Below the pieces are notes generated by a model. That model worked only from the letters and a program-made list of their open reading frames with translations, made no database searches and was not told the DNA's origin. Positions 36,968 to 47,524 of a DNA stretch of 64,000 nt are shown here, one piece after another. Position numbers and translations under genes: made by a program. The stretch comes from Artemisia argyi. Lineage: Eukaryota; Streptophyta; Magnoliopsida; Asterales; Asteraceae. How positions within the stretch are numbered: position 1 is the first letter of the stretch; every line of letters begins with the position of its first letter. The stretch is taken from positions 101,460,871-101,524,870 of the forward strand of contig CM060695.1 of assembly GCA_030686995.1 (NCBI GenBank), written 5' to 3'.

Positions 36968-37193
36968 AAAACATTAGCACTATGTAGACATGCGACAGGC
37001 TAGTGATCAGGTTACATCGATAACTACTCCCGAATTTGCCTCCGGGTAAGTGACACGGTAATAAGAATCAGAAACACCGAGAGTGGTTGCAAAAACACCA
37101 CACAAAATATTTATCAGCGTAATCATCCTGAAACAGATCAGAGAACGTCAAAAGACACATGTAACAGGTTATGAAAACTAAAACTATGACTAA
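36968..37193. repeat. first copy of a thrice-present segment in the Helitron
   Basis: About 225 bp from 'aaaacattagcactatg' to 'aaaactaaaactatga' recurs at 38302-38521 and, with a ~35-bp internal deletion, at about 38664-38852. It differs at a few positions from the other two. Confidence 0.75.
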
Positions 37194-38197
37194 CTGATTG
37201 ATAAACGTATGAGAACAAACCGTTGGGCAAAGGAACAGCCAAACGACTACTTGTTGAAACATCAATTTCAGCTGCAACAATAAGAGTAAAACACAAAGAA
37301 AAATGTTTAATCACAGGCAAGGTTTGCTTACAAACCACATACAAATGGAGTAAAACTCAAAATAAATAAATAAATAACCCACGATATAATCAGAAAGGCG
37401 TGAGTATACAACAGTTGTACCTTGTATGGACGCTAAACTGTTAGAAACCCACACTAAACCGCATCCAAGAAAATGTATTTACACAATACCACCTATGCCT
37501 TTTTCATTAAAGTATCTACATACACCTGCACATTTAAAAGACTCCGGGTATCCAAACCCGAAACATCAGATACAACATTCATTCGTCTGGAAGTACCTAT
37601 GAATCTATGAAAATGTTGAAGCCAAACATGTTAACAGTCACAGACTTCGTGAGCACCGAAACAAACCCTAAGAGTTATTAAAATCCAAAAAAAGTGTCTT
37701 CAATTAGATCAGGCTGAAGTGTATAGTAGCATCAATAGAATAAAGCCAAACCAAATACTAACCTGGTTTGAATTCATGTTGTTCAGTGATTCTTTCAACC
37801 ATAAAGGGATTACAAAAGAAACAACAGCTGCATGGAATCAATAACAAAAAAGATGAACAAAGTTAATAGAGATAGAGCTTTGATGTATTTACAAACTAAA
37901 TAACAAAACAACGTTAGCATCATTTAAATATGACTATATAACGATTTATCACTGGAATATAGACGGTATAATTGAGGCATAAATCCCACCAATGCTCCGT
38001 CAATCACACTCATGCTTGAGCCACTGAAAAGCAATGGGTTAAAACAAAGCATAAGATTAGATAAAAAAAAATCAGGAAAAAATACCTTTGCTTTCGATTA
38101 AATGAAATCATCCAAACTGGGCGGTCATTTGTGTCGTCTCGAATCACAAACATTAAATCCACCATCCTTATTATATCTCACCATGGGTTCAAATACC

Positions 38198-38889
38198 GTA
38201 CCCTTTTTCACTTGCTACATATATTACTAAATTCTTTGAGAAATATTGAAGACTAAAGAATTAATTAGTGATTATATACCAGCTTTCTTCTCTTGTTAGA
38301 AAACATTAGCACTATGTATACATGCGACAGGCTAGTGATCAGCTTACATCGATAACTACCTCCGAATTTGCCTCCGGGTACGTGACACGGTAATAAAAAT
38401 CAGAAACACCGAGAGTGGTTGCAAAAACACCACACAAAATATTTATCAGCGTAATCGTCCCGAAACAGATCAGAGAACGTCAAAAGACACATGTAACAGG
38501 TTATGAAAACTAAAACTATGATACGATATCATGCACAAAAACACAAAACCCTAAAAACACCGTACCCTTTTTCACTTGCTACATATATTACTAAATTCTT
38601 TGAGAAATATTGAAGACTGAAGAATTAATTAGTGATTATATACCAGCTTTCTTCTCTTGTTAGAAAACATTAGCACTATGTATACATGCGACAGGCTAGT
38701 GATCAGCTTACATCGATAACTACCTCCGAATTTGCCTCCGGGTACGTGACACGGTAATAAAAATCAGAAACACCGAGAGTGTAATCGTCCCGAAACAGAT
38801 CAGAGAACGTCAAAAGACACATGTAACAGGTTATGAAAACTAAAACTATGATACGATATCATGCACAAAAACACAAAACCCTAAAAACG
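38198..38889. repeat. tandem duplication within the Helitron
   Basis: A unit starting 'ccgtaccctttttcacttgc' at 38198 is repeated from about 38561. The second copy lacks about 35 bp around 'gttgcaaaaacaccacac'. Each copy contains the segment also present at 36968, so the region grew by at least two duplication steps. Confidence 0.75.
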
Positions 38890-39012
38890 TAATGGAGTTT
38901 TCTTCATGGAGGAGTTTTGATGTTTTATGAAAAAATATACGATTGTTTTTCTTTTAGTAATGGATTGACATTGCATAGCTTTATCATTTTTGATTTGCAA
39001 AATGTAAAACAA

Positions 39013-39100
39013 ATGTTGTGTTGCTCTAGTGGTTGAGACATTTGTTAATCTTAGTAGACACTCAAGTTCGAATCCCATTAGTGTCTATTATTTTAAAAAA
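39013..39100 (+). repeat. tRNA-derived SINE-like head
   Basis: An A-box-like TAGTGGTTGAG (39027-39037) and a B-box-like AGTTCGAATCC (39065-39075) are spaced as in tRNA genes and tRNA-derived SINEs. The rest does not fold as a tRNA. No clear target duplication or SINE tail was found, so this may be a remnant. Confidence 0.4.
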
Positions 39101-39355
39101 ATGAAATTTCTGCGTAAATATAAAAAACGAATGTTAATTTAAAAAATTGCAAAACAAATAAATTTAAAAAAAGAAATTGCTGACATGTCATTAAATATAC
39201 GAATTTAATTAAAAAAAATTAAAAAAATAAATACATGTTAAAAAATAGTTTACATGTGATGACATGGCAGATGACATGGCTGAAATTGAATTACTGGGCA
39301 TTGACTGGACAATGACTGGGCATTTCCTTCAAATGCCTCCTGTTATATATAATGT

Positions 39356-39403
<48 letters not shown>

Positions 39404-39422
39404 TCAAACAATGGTTACTTAC

Positions 39423-39492
39423 GTAGGAGGTGAAGTCTCAGCATTTTCCTGCGCAGCAACAGATAATGACGTCTCCTCATCTGTGGATGCAT
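39423..39492 (-). pseudogene. Tat antisense gene, short middle exon part
   Basis: Minus-strand coding ALDASTDEETSLSVAAQENAE up to the GTAAGT donor. Upstream it is broken by the insertion at about 39493-39745; beyond that insertion the frame picks up again in a Lys/Arg/Glu-rich stretch. Confidence 0.6.
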
Positions 39493-39745
39493 CTAGGGCT
39501 GGCAAATCGTGTCTTAACAGGTCTTAACAGGTTCTGAGCGCGCGAATAACATAAGTTTCAAACATGAAAATGACTCGTTTAACACTTGGTTTTGGTGGTT
39601 TGAGTATGACAGATATACGTTTTATGTATCAAAAAAGTTAAATATTGAACCCTAGAATACTAAAACCAATTATTTTAAAAAATAAAAAAATTGCATAGTA
39701 CATTTTTTCCCTTAACAGGTCTTAACAGGTCCTAACAGGTACACA
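39493..39745. repeat. small insertion with a TAGGGCTGGCAA end
   Basis: AT-rich, about 250 bp, bordered by clustered 'cttaacaggt' words (39508-39530 and 39713-39740). It starts 'ctagggctggcaaatcgtg', the usual beginning of a common hAT-like MITE group. The matching other end is missing, so it is a truncated copy. It breaks the antisense gene. Confidence 0.45.
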
Positions 39746-40208
39746 ATGATTGTATGACGTCTGCACTTGGAGGTGCCCTCACCACCATCGTCAACAGCCT
39801 TGCGCTTCGCACCTTGGCGCTCCTCTTCAGAGTCGGTGCAACCCTAAGGATCCCAATACTGTCAGATGATTCAGTGCGCGCGGGCTCCTGAACCGCCACT
39901 CCCTGTGCAGGAACAGTCTGCACCGGTGTCGCATTCACAATGGGTTATGTTGCATCAGAAGATTCTTCTTGCGCGGGCTCCAGCAGACGACCGGCGGTAG
40001 CCTCCAAGATTGGTAATTCACCCTCCCACAGGGGGAGCACACCCAGCTTTACCTACGTGGGCTTTGTCAACCTCACCACGAAAAACAGATCCATCTCTGC
40101 GCGACACATAAACAAACAAGAAACGGAACAAGTTAGTTGATAAAATCTAAATATACAAGAGCCCTTACATTATCAACACGAAGATAAGAAAGGACAAGCA
40201 CCCACCCC
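39746..40208 (-). pseudogene. Tat antisense gene, middle exons
   Basis: Minus-strand segments with acceptor-like ends. After an acceptor 'gcgcag' (plus 40097-40102) the sequence reads MDLFFVVRLTKP, then a short hydrophilic linker with ATAGRLLEPAQEESSD and two further AQ/EPAR-type repeats. After another acceptor near 39845 it reads TDSEEERQGAKRKAVDDGG, a basic stretch that could be a nuclear localisation signal. At least two in-frame stops occur. The intron between this part and the amino-terminal exon is about 110 bp (roughly 40097-40208). Confidence 0.55.
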
Positions 40209-40888
40209 GACCGCTTTCATCCAAAAATGTTGGCACCTCATCACTTCCTCCAAAGTAGTTGCGACTCATCCCCATATGAACCAGAAACTCCTCAGGATAG
40301 GAGTTGATTGGGATGTGGTTACCATTAATGGTCTCCGCATCCTCCACGTTGCGTACCGGCATCTAGGCGCTCATCCTTTGGAAGCGTCCCTTGAGTATAA
40401 AACTCAGAGAGCATGGTGAATACCCTATCATCTATCCAGAAAAACTTCTCCCTCCAACCCCTAAGGGCATCTACTTTTTCAGTATAACACTGATAGCGCC
40501 CTGGGCGCTTTGAAAATGTTACCCACCCGTTCGACCACGTTGTGCCGTAAAACGCGAAGAAGAGGTTGATAGTAGGTCTTACTACGAGTAAACGACAGTT
40601 TACCTCAAAATTCGTTATTTTTGCCTCACCTATATAGTGCAGCTGCGAAATATGCAGACGATAAAAGTTGAGCACGTCGCTCCAAAATAGGGATATAGGC
40701 ATGAGCTGGTTTGCGAACTCAAAAAAGCGCGTGTACACCCCGATTTTCCTCTCAGGGAAGTCTGCGATACATGCGTCCGCATCCGGTACTTCCGGATGCA
40801 CCTCAAGTGGGATAAAATAATCGGTGGTGAACTGACGTAGTTCATCCTCATCCATCTCAGAGTGGAACTCTTCTAACTGATGGACCAT
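40209..40888 (-). pseudogene. Tat antisense gene, amino-terminal domain ('putative gypsy type transposon')
   Basis: The ATG at plus 40886-40888 starts MVHQLEEFHSEMDEDELRQF; the frame is open a little further upstream but without ATG. The body (FPERKIGVYTRFFEFANQL, MPISLFWSDVLNFYRLHISQL, ITNFEVNCRLLVVRPTINLF, WVTFSKRPGRYQ, WREKFFWIDD) matches the plant family called 'putative gypsy type transposon' or Transposase_28, an extra protein of Tat elements coded opposite to pol. A one-base frameshift lies near 40363, after which PVRNVEDAETINGNHIP follows up to a donor near 40208. Promoter activity must come from 40900-41259 or the LTR's antisense side. Role unproven. Confidence 0.75.
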
Positions 40889-41259
40889 TTTTACTAGGGT
40901 GCGCACGCGTAATTACCTTTCGAATATATTAGTTTTTCTTGCAGAAGGATTTTTTAATAGAGGAAATGGCATTTTTTCACTGTGGTTATAACAGTGAAAC
41001 GGGGAGCCCCTTATATAGGGTTTCCTCTTGCATCGGATGAATTACACGTGGATCCCATTATCTCCATCGTGTGGTGGAATACAAACCGATACATGCACTT
41101 TTTCACGTCTTTCAAGGGACACGTGGGACACTTCAAGGCTAGATACACCGTATCATGTTTTTGGCGGGAAATATTAGAATCTTCCCCGCCACGCTTGCGG
41201 CTAATATTTCTAGTCTAGCATCAGCGGTTAACACTCACGCATACTAGACTGGGGGGACA
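40889..41259 (-). promoter_or_regulatory. region upstream of the antisense gene, up to the 3' LTR
   Basis: About 370 bp between the antisense ATG and the 3' LTR. On the minus strand 'ccctatataagg' (plus about 41010-41021) is a TATA-box-like element 120-130 bp before the ATG. The plus strand ends with the purine tract 'ggggggaca' (41251-41259) that primes plus-strand DNA synthesis of the Tat element. Confidence 0.5.
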
Positions 41260-41739
41260 TGATGATGTATAGTCCATATTCGGGTCACGAATCCGATTAA
41301 CGAACATTACTAAGACCCAAACCCACCACGAGTGGACTATCATAACAATGATTGGGCTACCATACTAACGGTTTGGGCTCACGAAAGCCCAAACCCAAAA
41401 GTTATTTATGGTTGTGATATAGATATCTCTTATTTAAGGGATATATATCAAACCGGATATACACCAAAGAGTAAGGAGCACGTATCCGATAAGGATTACG
41501 TGCCTATATAAACAATGTCATAACTCTCGTTAAAGGTACAACTTACAACCCTAACTCTTCAAGTATAACCGTAAAAACCGATTACTTACTCTCACGCCGG
41601 AGGATAATCGTGGGAGACAATCCCATGATAAGCCTAACGGTGTTTGTTTGTTTTATTAGTGCGCAGGTCTCAAGCATTAAGATTGAATTCGTACGAGAAC
41701 AGGAACCCAAATAAGGAACGCCCAACTTTTGTATCAACA
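41260..41739 (+). repeat. 3' LTR of the Tat element
   Basis: 480 bp, same length as the 5' LTR and about 96 % identical by hand count. It is followed by tcgtc (41740-41744), the duplicated target, and then by the interrupted minisatellite. Confidence 0.9.
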
Positions 41740-41744
41740 TCGTC

Positions 41745-42520
41745 CATATTCATCCGTTTTCTTTCGCTTTCGTCCATTTTTCATACGTTTTCGTCCTTTT
41801 TCATACGTGTTTTTATGAATTCATACGTTTTCGTCCGTTTTTAAATGTTTTTAGCCATTTTTATACGTTTCTGAATATCACAAGTGATATCCTATGATAT
41901 CCAGAATATCACAATTGATATTTGAATATCATAAATGATATTCTTAATATCACAAGTGATATTCTATGATATTCAGAATGTTACTTATGCTTTGGTTCGT
42001 TTTTATACGTTTTCATCCGTTTTCTTACGTTTTCATATGTTTTCGTCCATTTTCATCCGTTTTCTTTCGTTTTCATCCATTTTTCATACGTTTTCGTCTT
42101 TTTATGATTTCATACGTTTTCGTCCTTTATTAAATGTTTTTATCCATTTTTATACATTTTTGAATATCACAAGTGATATTCTGAGTATTACAAGAAATAT
42201 TCTGAATATCACAAGTGATTTTTTGAATATCACATGTGATATTCTGTGATATTCGGAATATCACAAGTGATATTCTGAGTACCACAAATGATATTCTAAG
42301 TACGTTTCATACGTTTTTGTCCGTTTTCATCCGTATTCTTATGCTTTCGTCCGTTTTCTAACGTTTTCAACCGTTGTCATTCGTTTTCATATGTTTTTCA
42401 TCCGTTTTCTTTCGTTTTCGTCCATTTTTCATACGTTTTCATCCTATTTCATATGTGTTTTTATGATTTCATATGTTTTCATCCGGTTTTAAATGTGTTT
42501 AGCCATTTTCATATGTTTCT
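41745..42520 (+). repeat. left arm of the foldback element, continued
   Basis: Alternates minisatellite blocks (41745-41870, 41985-42160, 42300-42520; cgttttc orientation) with palindromic-repeat blocks (41870-41990, 42160-42300). The alternation resembles 2230-3221, suggesting a higher-order repeat. Confidence 0.8.
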
Positions 42521-43010
42521 GAATATCACAAATGATATCCTGTGATATCCAGAATAACACAATTGATATTCTGAATATCATAAATTATATTCTTAATATC
42601 ACAAGTGATATTCTATGAAATTCAGAATATTACTTATGATATTCAGAATATCACTAGTGATATTCTGAGTATCACAAGTAATATTCTAAATATCGCAAGT
42701 GATTTTCTGAATATCATATATGGTATTCTGTGATTTTTTGAGTATCAAAAGTGATATTCTGAGTACCACAAATGATATTCTTAGTACCACAAATGATATT
42801 ATGAGTATCATAAGTGATATTCTGAATATCAGAGGTGATTTTCTAAATATCAAAAGTGATTTTCAACTAATGTTTTGTAAAATGAAAATCACAAGTGATA
42901 TTTAGAATATTACGAGTGATAGATATTCAGAAAATCATTAGTGATATTCAGAAAATCACAAGTGGTATTCAGAAAATTACAAGTGATATTCTGAATATCA
43001 ATTGTGATAT
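42520..43010. repeat. axis of the foldback element: palindromic repeats
   Basis: Over twenty degenerate copies of the atatcacaagtgatattctg unit. The minisatellite orientation flips on the far side, so this array marks the centre of the inverted structure. Confidence 0.8.
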
Positions 43011-43800
43011 TCAAAAGCATGTGAAAATGGACAAAAATGTAAGAAAATGGACGAATACATCTGAAAAGGGACAAAAACATAAGAAAATCATAAGTGATAT
43101 TCTGAATATTACTTGTAATATTTAGAAACGTAAGAAAATGGACGAAAACGAACAAATACGTATGAAAACGGATAAAAAATGTATGAAAGCGTAAAAACAC
43201 GTATGAAAATGGATAAAACCATATGAAAATTGGACGAAAACAAAAGAAAATGGATGAACAAGGACGAAATCATATGAAAACGAACGAAAATGTAAGAAAT
43301 CAGATGAAAACATATGAAAATGGGTAAAAAAACTTAAGAAAACAGATGAAAACATATGAAAACATATGAAAACAGACGAAAATGTATGTAAGCATAAAAA
43401 CACGTCTAAAAACGGCCGAAAACGTATGAAAAAAGCACAAAAACAAAGAAAACAGACGAAAACGTATGTAAATGAAAGAAACTGACGAAACGTAAAAAGA
43501 CGGACAAAAACGTATGAAAGCGTAAAAATACGTCTGAAAATGGACGAAAACATATGAAAAATGGTCGAAAACGAAAGAAAATAGATGAAAGCGTATTAAA
43601 ACGAACGAAAATGGATAAAAACTTATGAAAACAAAGAAAACGTGAGAAAACAGACGAAAACGTAAGACACATATAAAACGGATGTAAACGGGCGAAAACA
43701 TAAGTAAACGGACGAAAACGTAAGAAAACAGACGAAAACGAGCAAAAACGTAAGAAATCTTATGAAAACGGACGAAAACGTATGAAAACAGAAAAAAATG
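43010..43800 (-). repeat. right minisatellite arm (inverted)
   Basis: Units like 'gaaaacggacgaaaacgtat' are the reverse complement of the left-arm units. Open frames on the minus strand here repeat the Phe/Ser-rich wording seen in the left arm. Confidence 0.85.
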
Positions 43801-43942
43801 GAAAAGAAAAGTGAATTAGAAATAGAGAAAAAAAAGAAATACAAAAAACGTGAGCTAATAAAAAAAAGCTTTAAAAAAGAAAGAAAAAGAAAAGAAAAAA
43901 AGAAAAAAAACAAAAACAAAACGTGAATAGTAAAAAAGAAGA

Positions 43943-44023
<81 letters not shown>

Positions 44024-44203
44024 GAAAAACAAAAAGACAAAGAAAAATGGGGGAAAGAAAAAGGGGAAAAAACATGGACTTAGGTTATCCTATTAAATCT
44101 TAGGTTAATCCTCAGTTCCTCACCATTAGATCAAACTAAATAGATGGTGAGGATTTGTCCTTTTGTATGCACCAAAATAAAGGTATGCAATTGAATTTTC
44201 CTC
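43801..44203. repeat. right terminal inverted repeat, distal part
   Basis: Reverse complement of about 1879-2230, with an (ATA)n microsatellite expansion at 43943-44020 that the left end lacks. It ends ...ttttcctc before the duplicated tataagatgg. Confidence 0.75.
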
Positions 44204-44319
44204 TATAAGATGGTTCGCAAGACTTTCAATAATACATATATAGATTCTACTAACACGGTTGTATAATTTTATCTAAATATGTTGCACCATAACCATACAT
44301 ATGTTTTGTATTTTTGTTG

Positions 44320-44517
44320 TACTCCCTTTATCCCAATTAAGTGTATAATGGAATCTTTGGATTTCTCAAATTAAGTGTCCATTTGTACCTTTCAACCAAT
44401 AAAATGAGAGTTTAGCGGGTAAATTTAATATTTGATTGGTGGAGAATTTAGTTAGTTGAATCTTTTAAAACTTTGTGCATTATGAAAGTGGACACTTAAT
44501 ATAAGATGGAGGTAGTA
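44320..44517. mobile_element. Stowaway-type MITE (Tc1/mariner)
   Basis: 194 bp (44322-44515) starting CTCCCTTTATCCC and ending with the imperfect inverted counterpart (...aagatggaggtag), flanked by TA on both sides. The terminus matches the Stowaway consensus CTCCCTCCGTCCC. It is non-coding. Confidence 0.85.
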
Positions 44518-45109
44518 TGTTTCTTGAAGAATTAAAAAAATATATAATAATATGATGCAAGTAATCAATATTATAAAAACAATGGCAATACTTACATGTC
44601 GAGATCTAGTATGAACTTCAACGACAACAAAGAAAAAATTCAAATAGAACTTCAATCATTCATCTTTATCTTATTCTTTATTTGAGACCATTGTAGTGAT
44701 AACGTGTGATAAATGTAAAGAATAAGAAAAAGCATTGAGGTAAAGGAGAAAATTATTATTGAGTAGTCAATCCAAGAGGTTACAAATAGGCAGTATATAC
44801 ATGGTAGGGATCATTTAAAAAGTGAAGGATTTTAAAAAGTGTAAAAAGTAATTATAACCGTTGGATTAGATCTGATCAAACACATTCTTTTTTTATTATT
44901 ATTTTCTGTCAAAGGGTATAATAGTAAATTGACTCATTTTATTTTATTCACCCTCAAAATTCAAACGCAAATAACTCTTAAACGACAAACTTTTGGAAAA
45001 AAAACCGATTTCACCATAATTTTTAAGATTTAATCATCTCTAATTTGGTATAAATCTTGTTAATTATTTCGATTTTTTTTACATATTCAATGGGTCTTGA
45101 TTTTCTTGA
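44518..45109. other. unassigned AT-rich spacer
   Basis: No gene or repeat partner was recognised between the Stowaway element and the next inverted-repeat element. Confidence 0.5.
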
Positions 45110-45438
45110 TGCTTTTAGCATTTTTGAGCATAATTTTTACCTTCAAATCTATCAAATCATGATAAACTCAAAACATGAAAGTTGTAGATTTTGGTTCACT
45201 CTTTACATAGTAATTTGAATCACTCAAATCCGATATGGTATGAGTGAGTTATCGCACGCTAAAAATGACATTTTAATCATATTTATTGCACACAATGTGT
45301 TTGAAGAAATGTCTAGCTTAGATTTTTAGTATTAGAATTGCGTTAAATATTTTAATTTTTGTACAACAACGCATTATTAATTATTTTATTAATGTAACAT
45401 TCAAAAAGATGTTTTTTAATCATTATTTATTTTATTTT

Positions 45439-46924
45439 GAGTAAAATGCAAAAATCGTCCCTGTGGTTTGCAAAAATTGCAGAAATCGTCCCTGGTCTTT
45501 CGAAAGTGCAGGCGGCCTCCCTGTGGCGAAGCTTTTGGTTCATTTTGGTCCATGGTTTTAACTGTCGTTAAGTGGATTCCGTTAACAGTTACACGTTAGC
45601 CCCTTTTAGCCAACGATTGTTCCAGCGTTCATCCTTTAAATTAACGACAATTTATAACTTATTATTTTTGGTTTATTTAAAGTGTTTCGACTTTTTATAT
45701 ACATTTTTTTTATAAAAACATATACGTTTTTGTATACCTTTTTATATAAGTTATTTTATACGTATTTATAACAACATATACGCTATTATATACGGTATAT
45801 AATATACCTTTTTATATATGTTAATATACACTTTTTATATGTTTTTATATATGTCTTTGTATGTGCTTTTATATAGTTTTTGTAAATGTTTTTATATACG
45901 TTTTTATACACGTTCTTATATACATTTTTGTATATATTCTTATATACCTTTTATATGCTTTTATATACGTATTTATAAAAATATATACGTTTTTATACAT
46001 TTTTATATGTTTTTATATACATTTTTATATACGTTTTTGTATGCGTATATAAAAACCTATATAAAAGCGTATGCAAAAACGTATAAAAGGTGTATAAAAA
46101 TGTATTAAAAACGTAAATAATAACGTTTTTGTATACATTTTGTATGTGTTATTATATATGGTTTATATACCATATATAATAGCGTATATGTTGTTATAAA
46201 TACGTATATAAAAATGTATACAAAAACGTTATTATATAAGTTTTTAATACATTTTTATATACTTTTTATACGTTTTTGCATACGCTTTTTATATACGTTT
46301 GTGTATACGTTTTTATATACGTATACAAAAACGTATATGTACTCATACAAAAATATATATAAAAACTTATACACAAACGTATATAAAAATGTATATAAAA
46401 ACATATAAAAAAGTATAAAAATGTATATATTTTTATATATACGTATATAAAAGCATATAAAACATATGTAAGAATGTATTCAAAAATGTATAAAAGAATG
46501 TATACAAAGACATATAAAAAAACATATAAAAAGTATATATTAACATATATAAAAAGGTATATTATACACCATATATAATAGCGGATATGTTGTTATAAAT
46601 ACGTATATAATAACTTATATAAAAAGGTATACCAAACGTATATGTTTTTATAAAAAAAAATGTATATAAAAAGTCAAAACACTTTAAATAAACCAAAAAT
46701 AATAAATTATAAATTGTCGTTAATTTAAAGGATGAACGTTGGAACGATCGTTGGCTAAAAGGGGCTAACGTGTAACTGCTAACGGAATCCACTTAACGAC
46801 AGTTAAAACCAGGGACCAAAATGATCCAAAAGTTTCACCACAGGGAGGCCGCCTGCACTTTCAAAAGACCAGGGACGATTTCTGCAATTTTTGCAAACCA
46901 CAGGGACGATTTTTGCATTTTACT
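45439..46924. mobile_element. foldback element with ~280-bp inverted ends
   Basis: The left end (45439-45715) starts gagtaaaatgcaaaaatcg and is mirrored by 46645-46924 with only a few differences. Both contain 'cgtccctgtggtttgcaaaa', 'ggcggcctccctgtgg' and 'ttaactgtcgttaag'. The centre (45715-46640) is a tandem array of tatatacgttttta-like units that changes strand halfway, so the whole 1.5 kb can fold into one long hairpin. The flanks are T-rich and a target duplication cannot be decided. Non-coding. Confidence 0.8.
45715..46640. repeat. TATATACGTTTTTA minisatellite, inverted about its centre
   Basis: Degenerate 14-18-bp units in ttttatatacg orientation up to about 46040, then mixed and mostly inverted (cgtatataaaaa) from 46300 to 46640. 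Tyr/Phe/Ile-rich open frames here are repeat artefacts. Confidence 0.8.
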
Positions 46925-47472
46925 TTTTTTTTTAAATGTACATTTTGTTCATCAGTTAATTATGTTCATCAGTTAGTATTGTTCATCAATTAGACTTTGT
47001 TTATTAATAATCTTGTTCCCGACCGATGAGGTGATGAACAATATGAACTAATGAACAAGACATAATTTTGTTCATCAAAACGAGATTTTGTTCATCAACT
47101 ATTTTTTGCCCATTTTACTTGTGTTCATCAATAGCACCAAGCGTTTTACTCTTGTTAATCAGTATCCACAACTGTGAGGTTGAAATGTATATATGTATAC
47201 CATGTTGGTGTACCAAAATACATTTAGATTGTGTGTATGAATTTTGTTTGGTGACTATGCTACAAGAAACATATTTTTTTGGTTCATCAATTATTTACTT
47301 TTAAATATTATATTATCATAGGTTCATCAATTACGCTTTTTCTTTTGTTAATAAAATATTGACTTTTAACTATTATGTTATCATATGTTCATCGGTTTAT
47401 TTATTTTAGCTATTATGTTATCATATGTTCATCAGTTAGTTTATTTGTGTTATCATAGGTTATAGGTTCATC

Positions 47473-47474
<2 letters not shown>

Positions 47475-47522
<48 letters not shown>
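47475..47522. repeat. poly-T run
   Basis: Forty-eight consecutive T inside the GTTCATCA repeat area. Confidence 0.95.

Positions 47523-47524
<2 letters not shown>

Larger units (their letters stand above)
31447..39360 (-). mobile_element. non-autonomous Helitron on the minus strand
   Basis: Read on the minus strand it begins TCTCTACATTATA and ends with a perfect 8-bp-stem hairpin (GCCCGCCC-atc-GGGCGGGC, plus 31459-31477), eight bases and CTAG (plus 31447-31450). It is flanked by A on its 5' side and T on its 3' side, without target duplication. These are the classic Helitron features. It is 7914 bp long, has no Rep/helicase gene, and carries minus-strand host-gene-like fragments. It sits between TA tracts in the antisense gene's intron. 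Confidence 0.72.
31073..39422 (-). other. 8.35-kb intron of the antisense gene filled by transposons
   Basis: Minus-strand donor GTAAGT (plus 39417-39422) and acceptor TAG (plus 31073-31074), with the flanking exons in compatible phase (TSPPT into DNAAGG). The intron consists of a TA microsatellite split by a MITE and a Helitron. Without those inserts and the expanded TA tracts it would be only a few hundred bases. Confidence 0.65.

Noticed and set aside
39013..39085. A functional tRNA gene
   Set aside because: A and B boxes are present but acceptor, anticodon and D stems cannot be paired.
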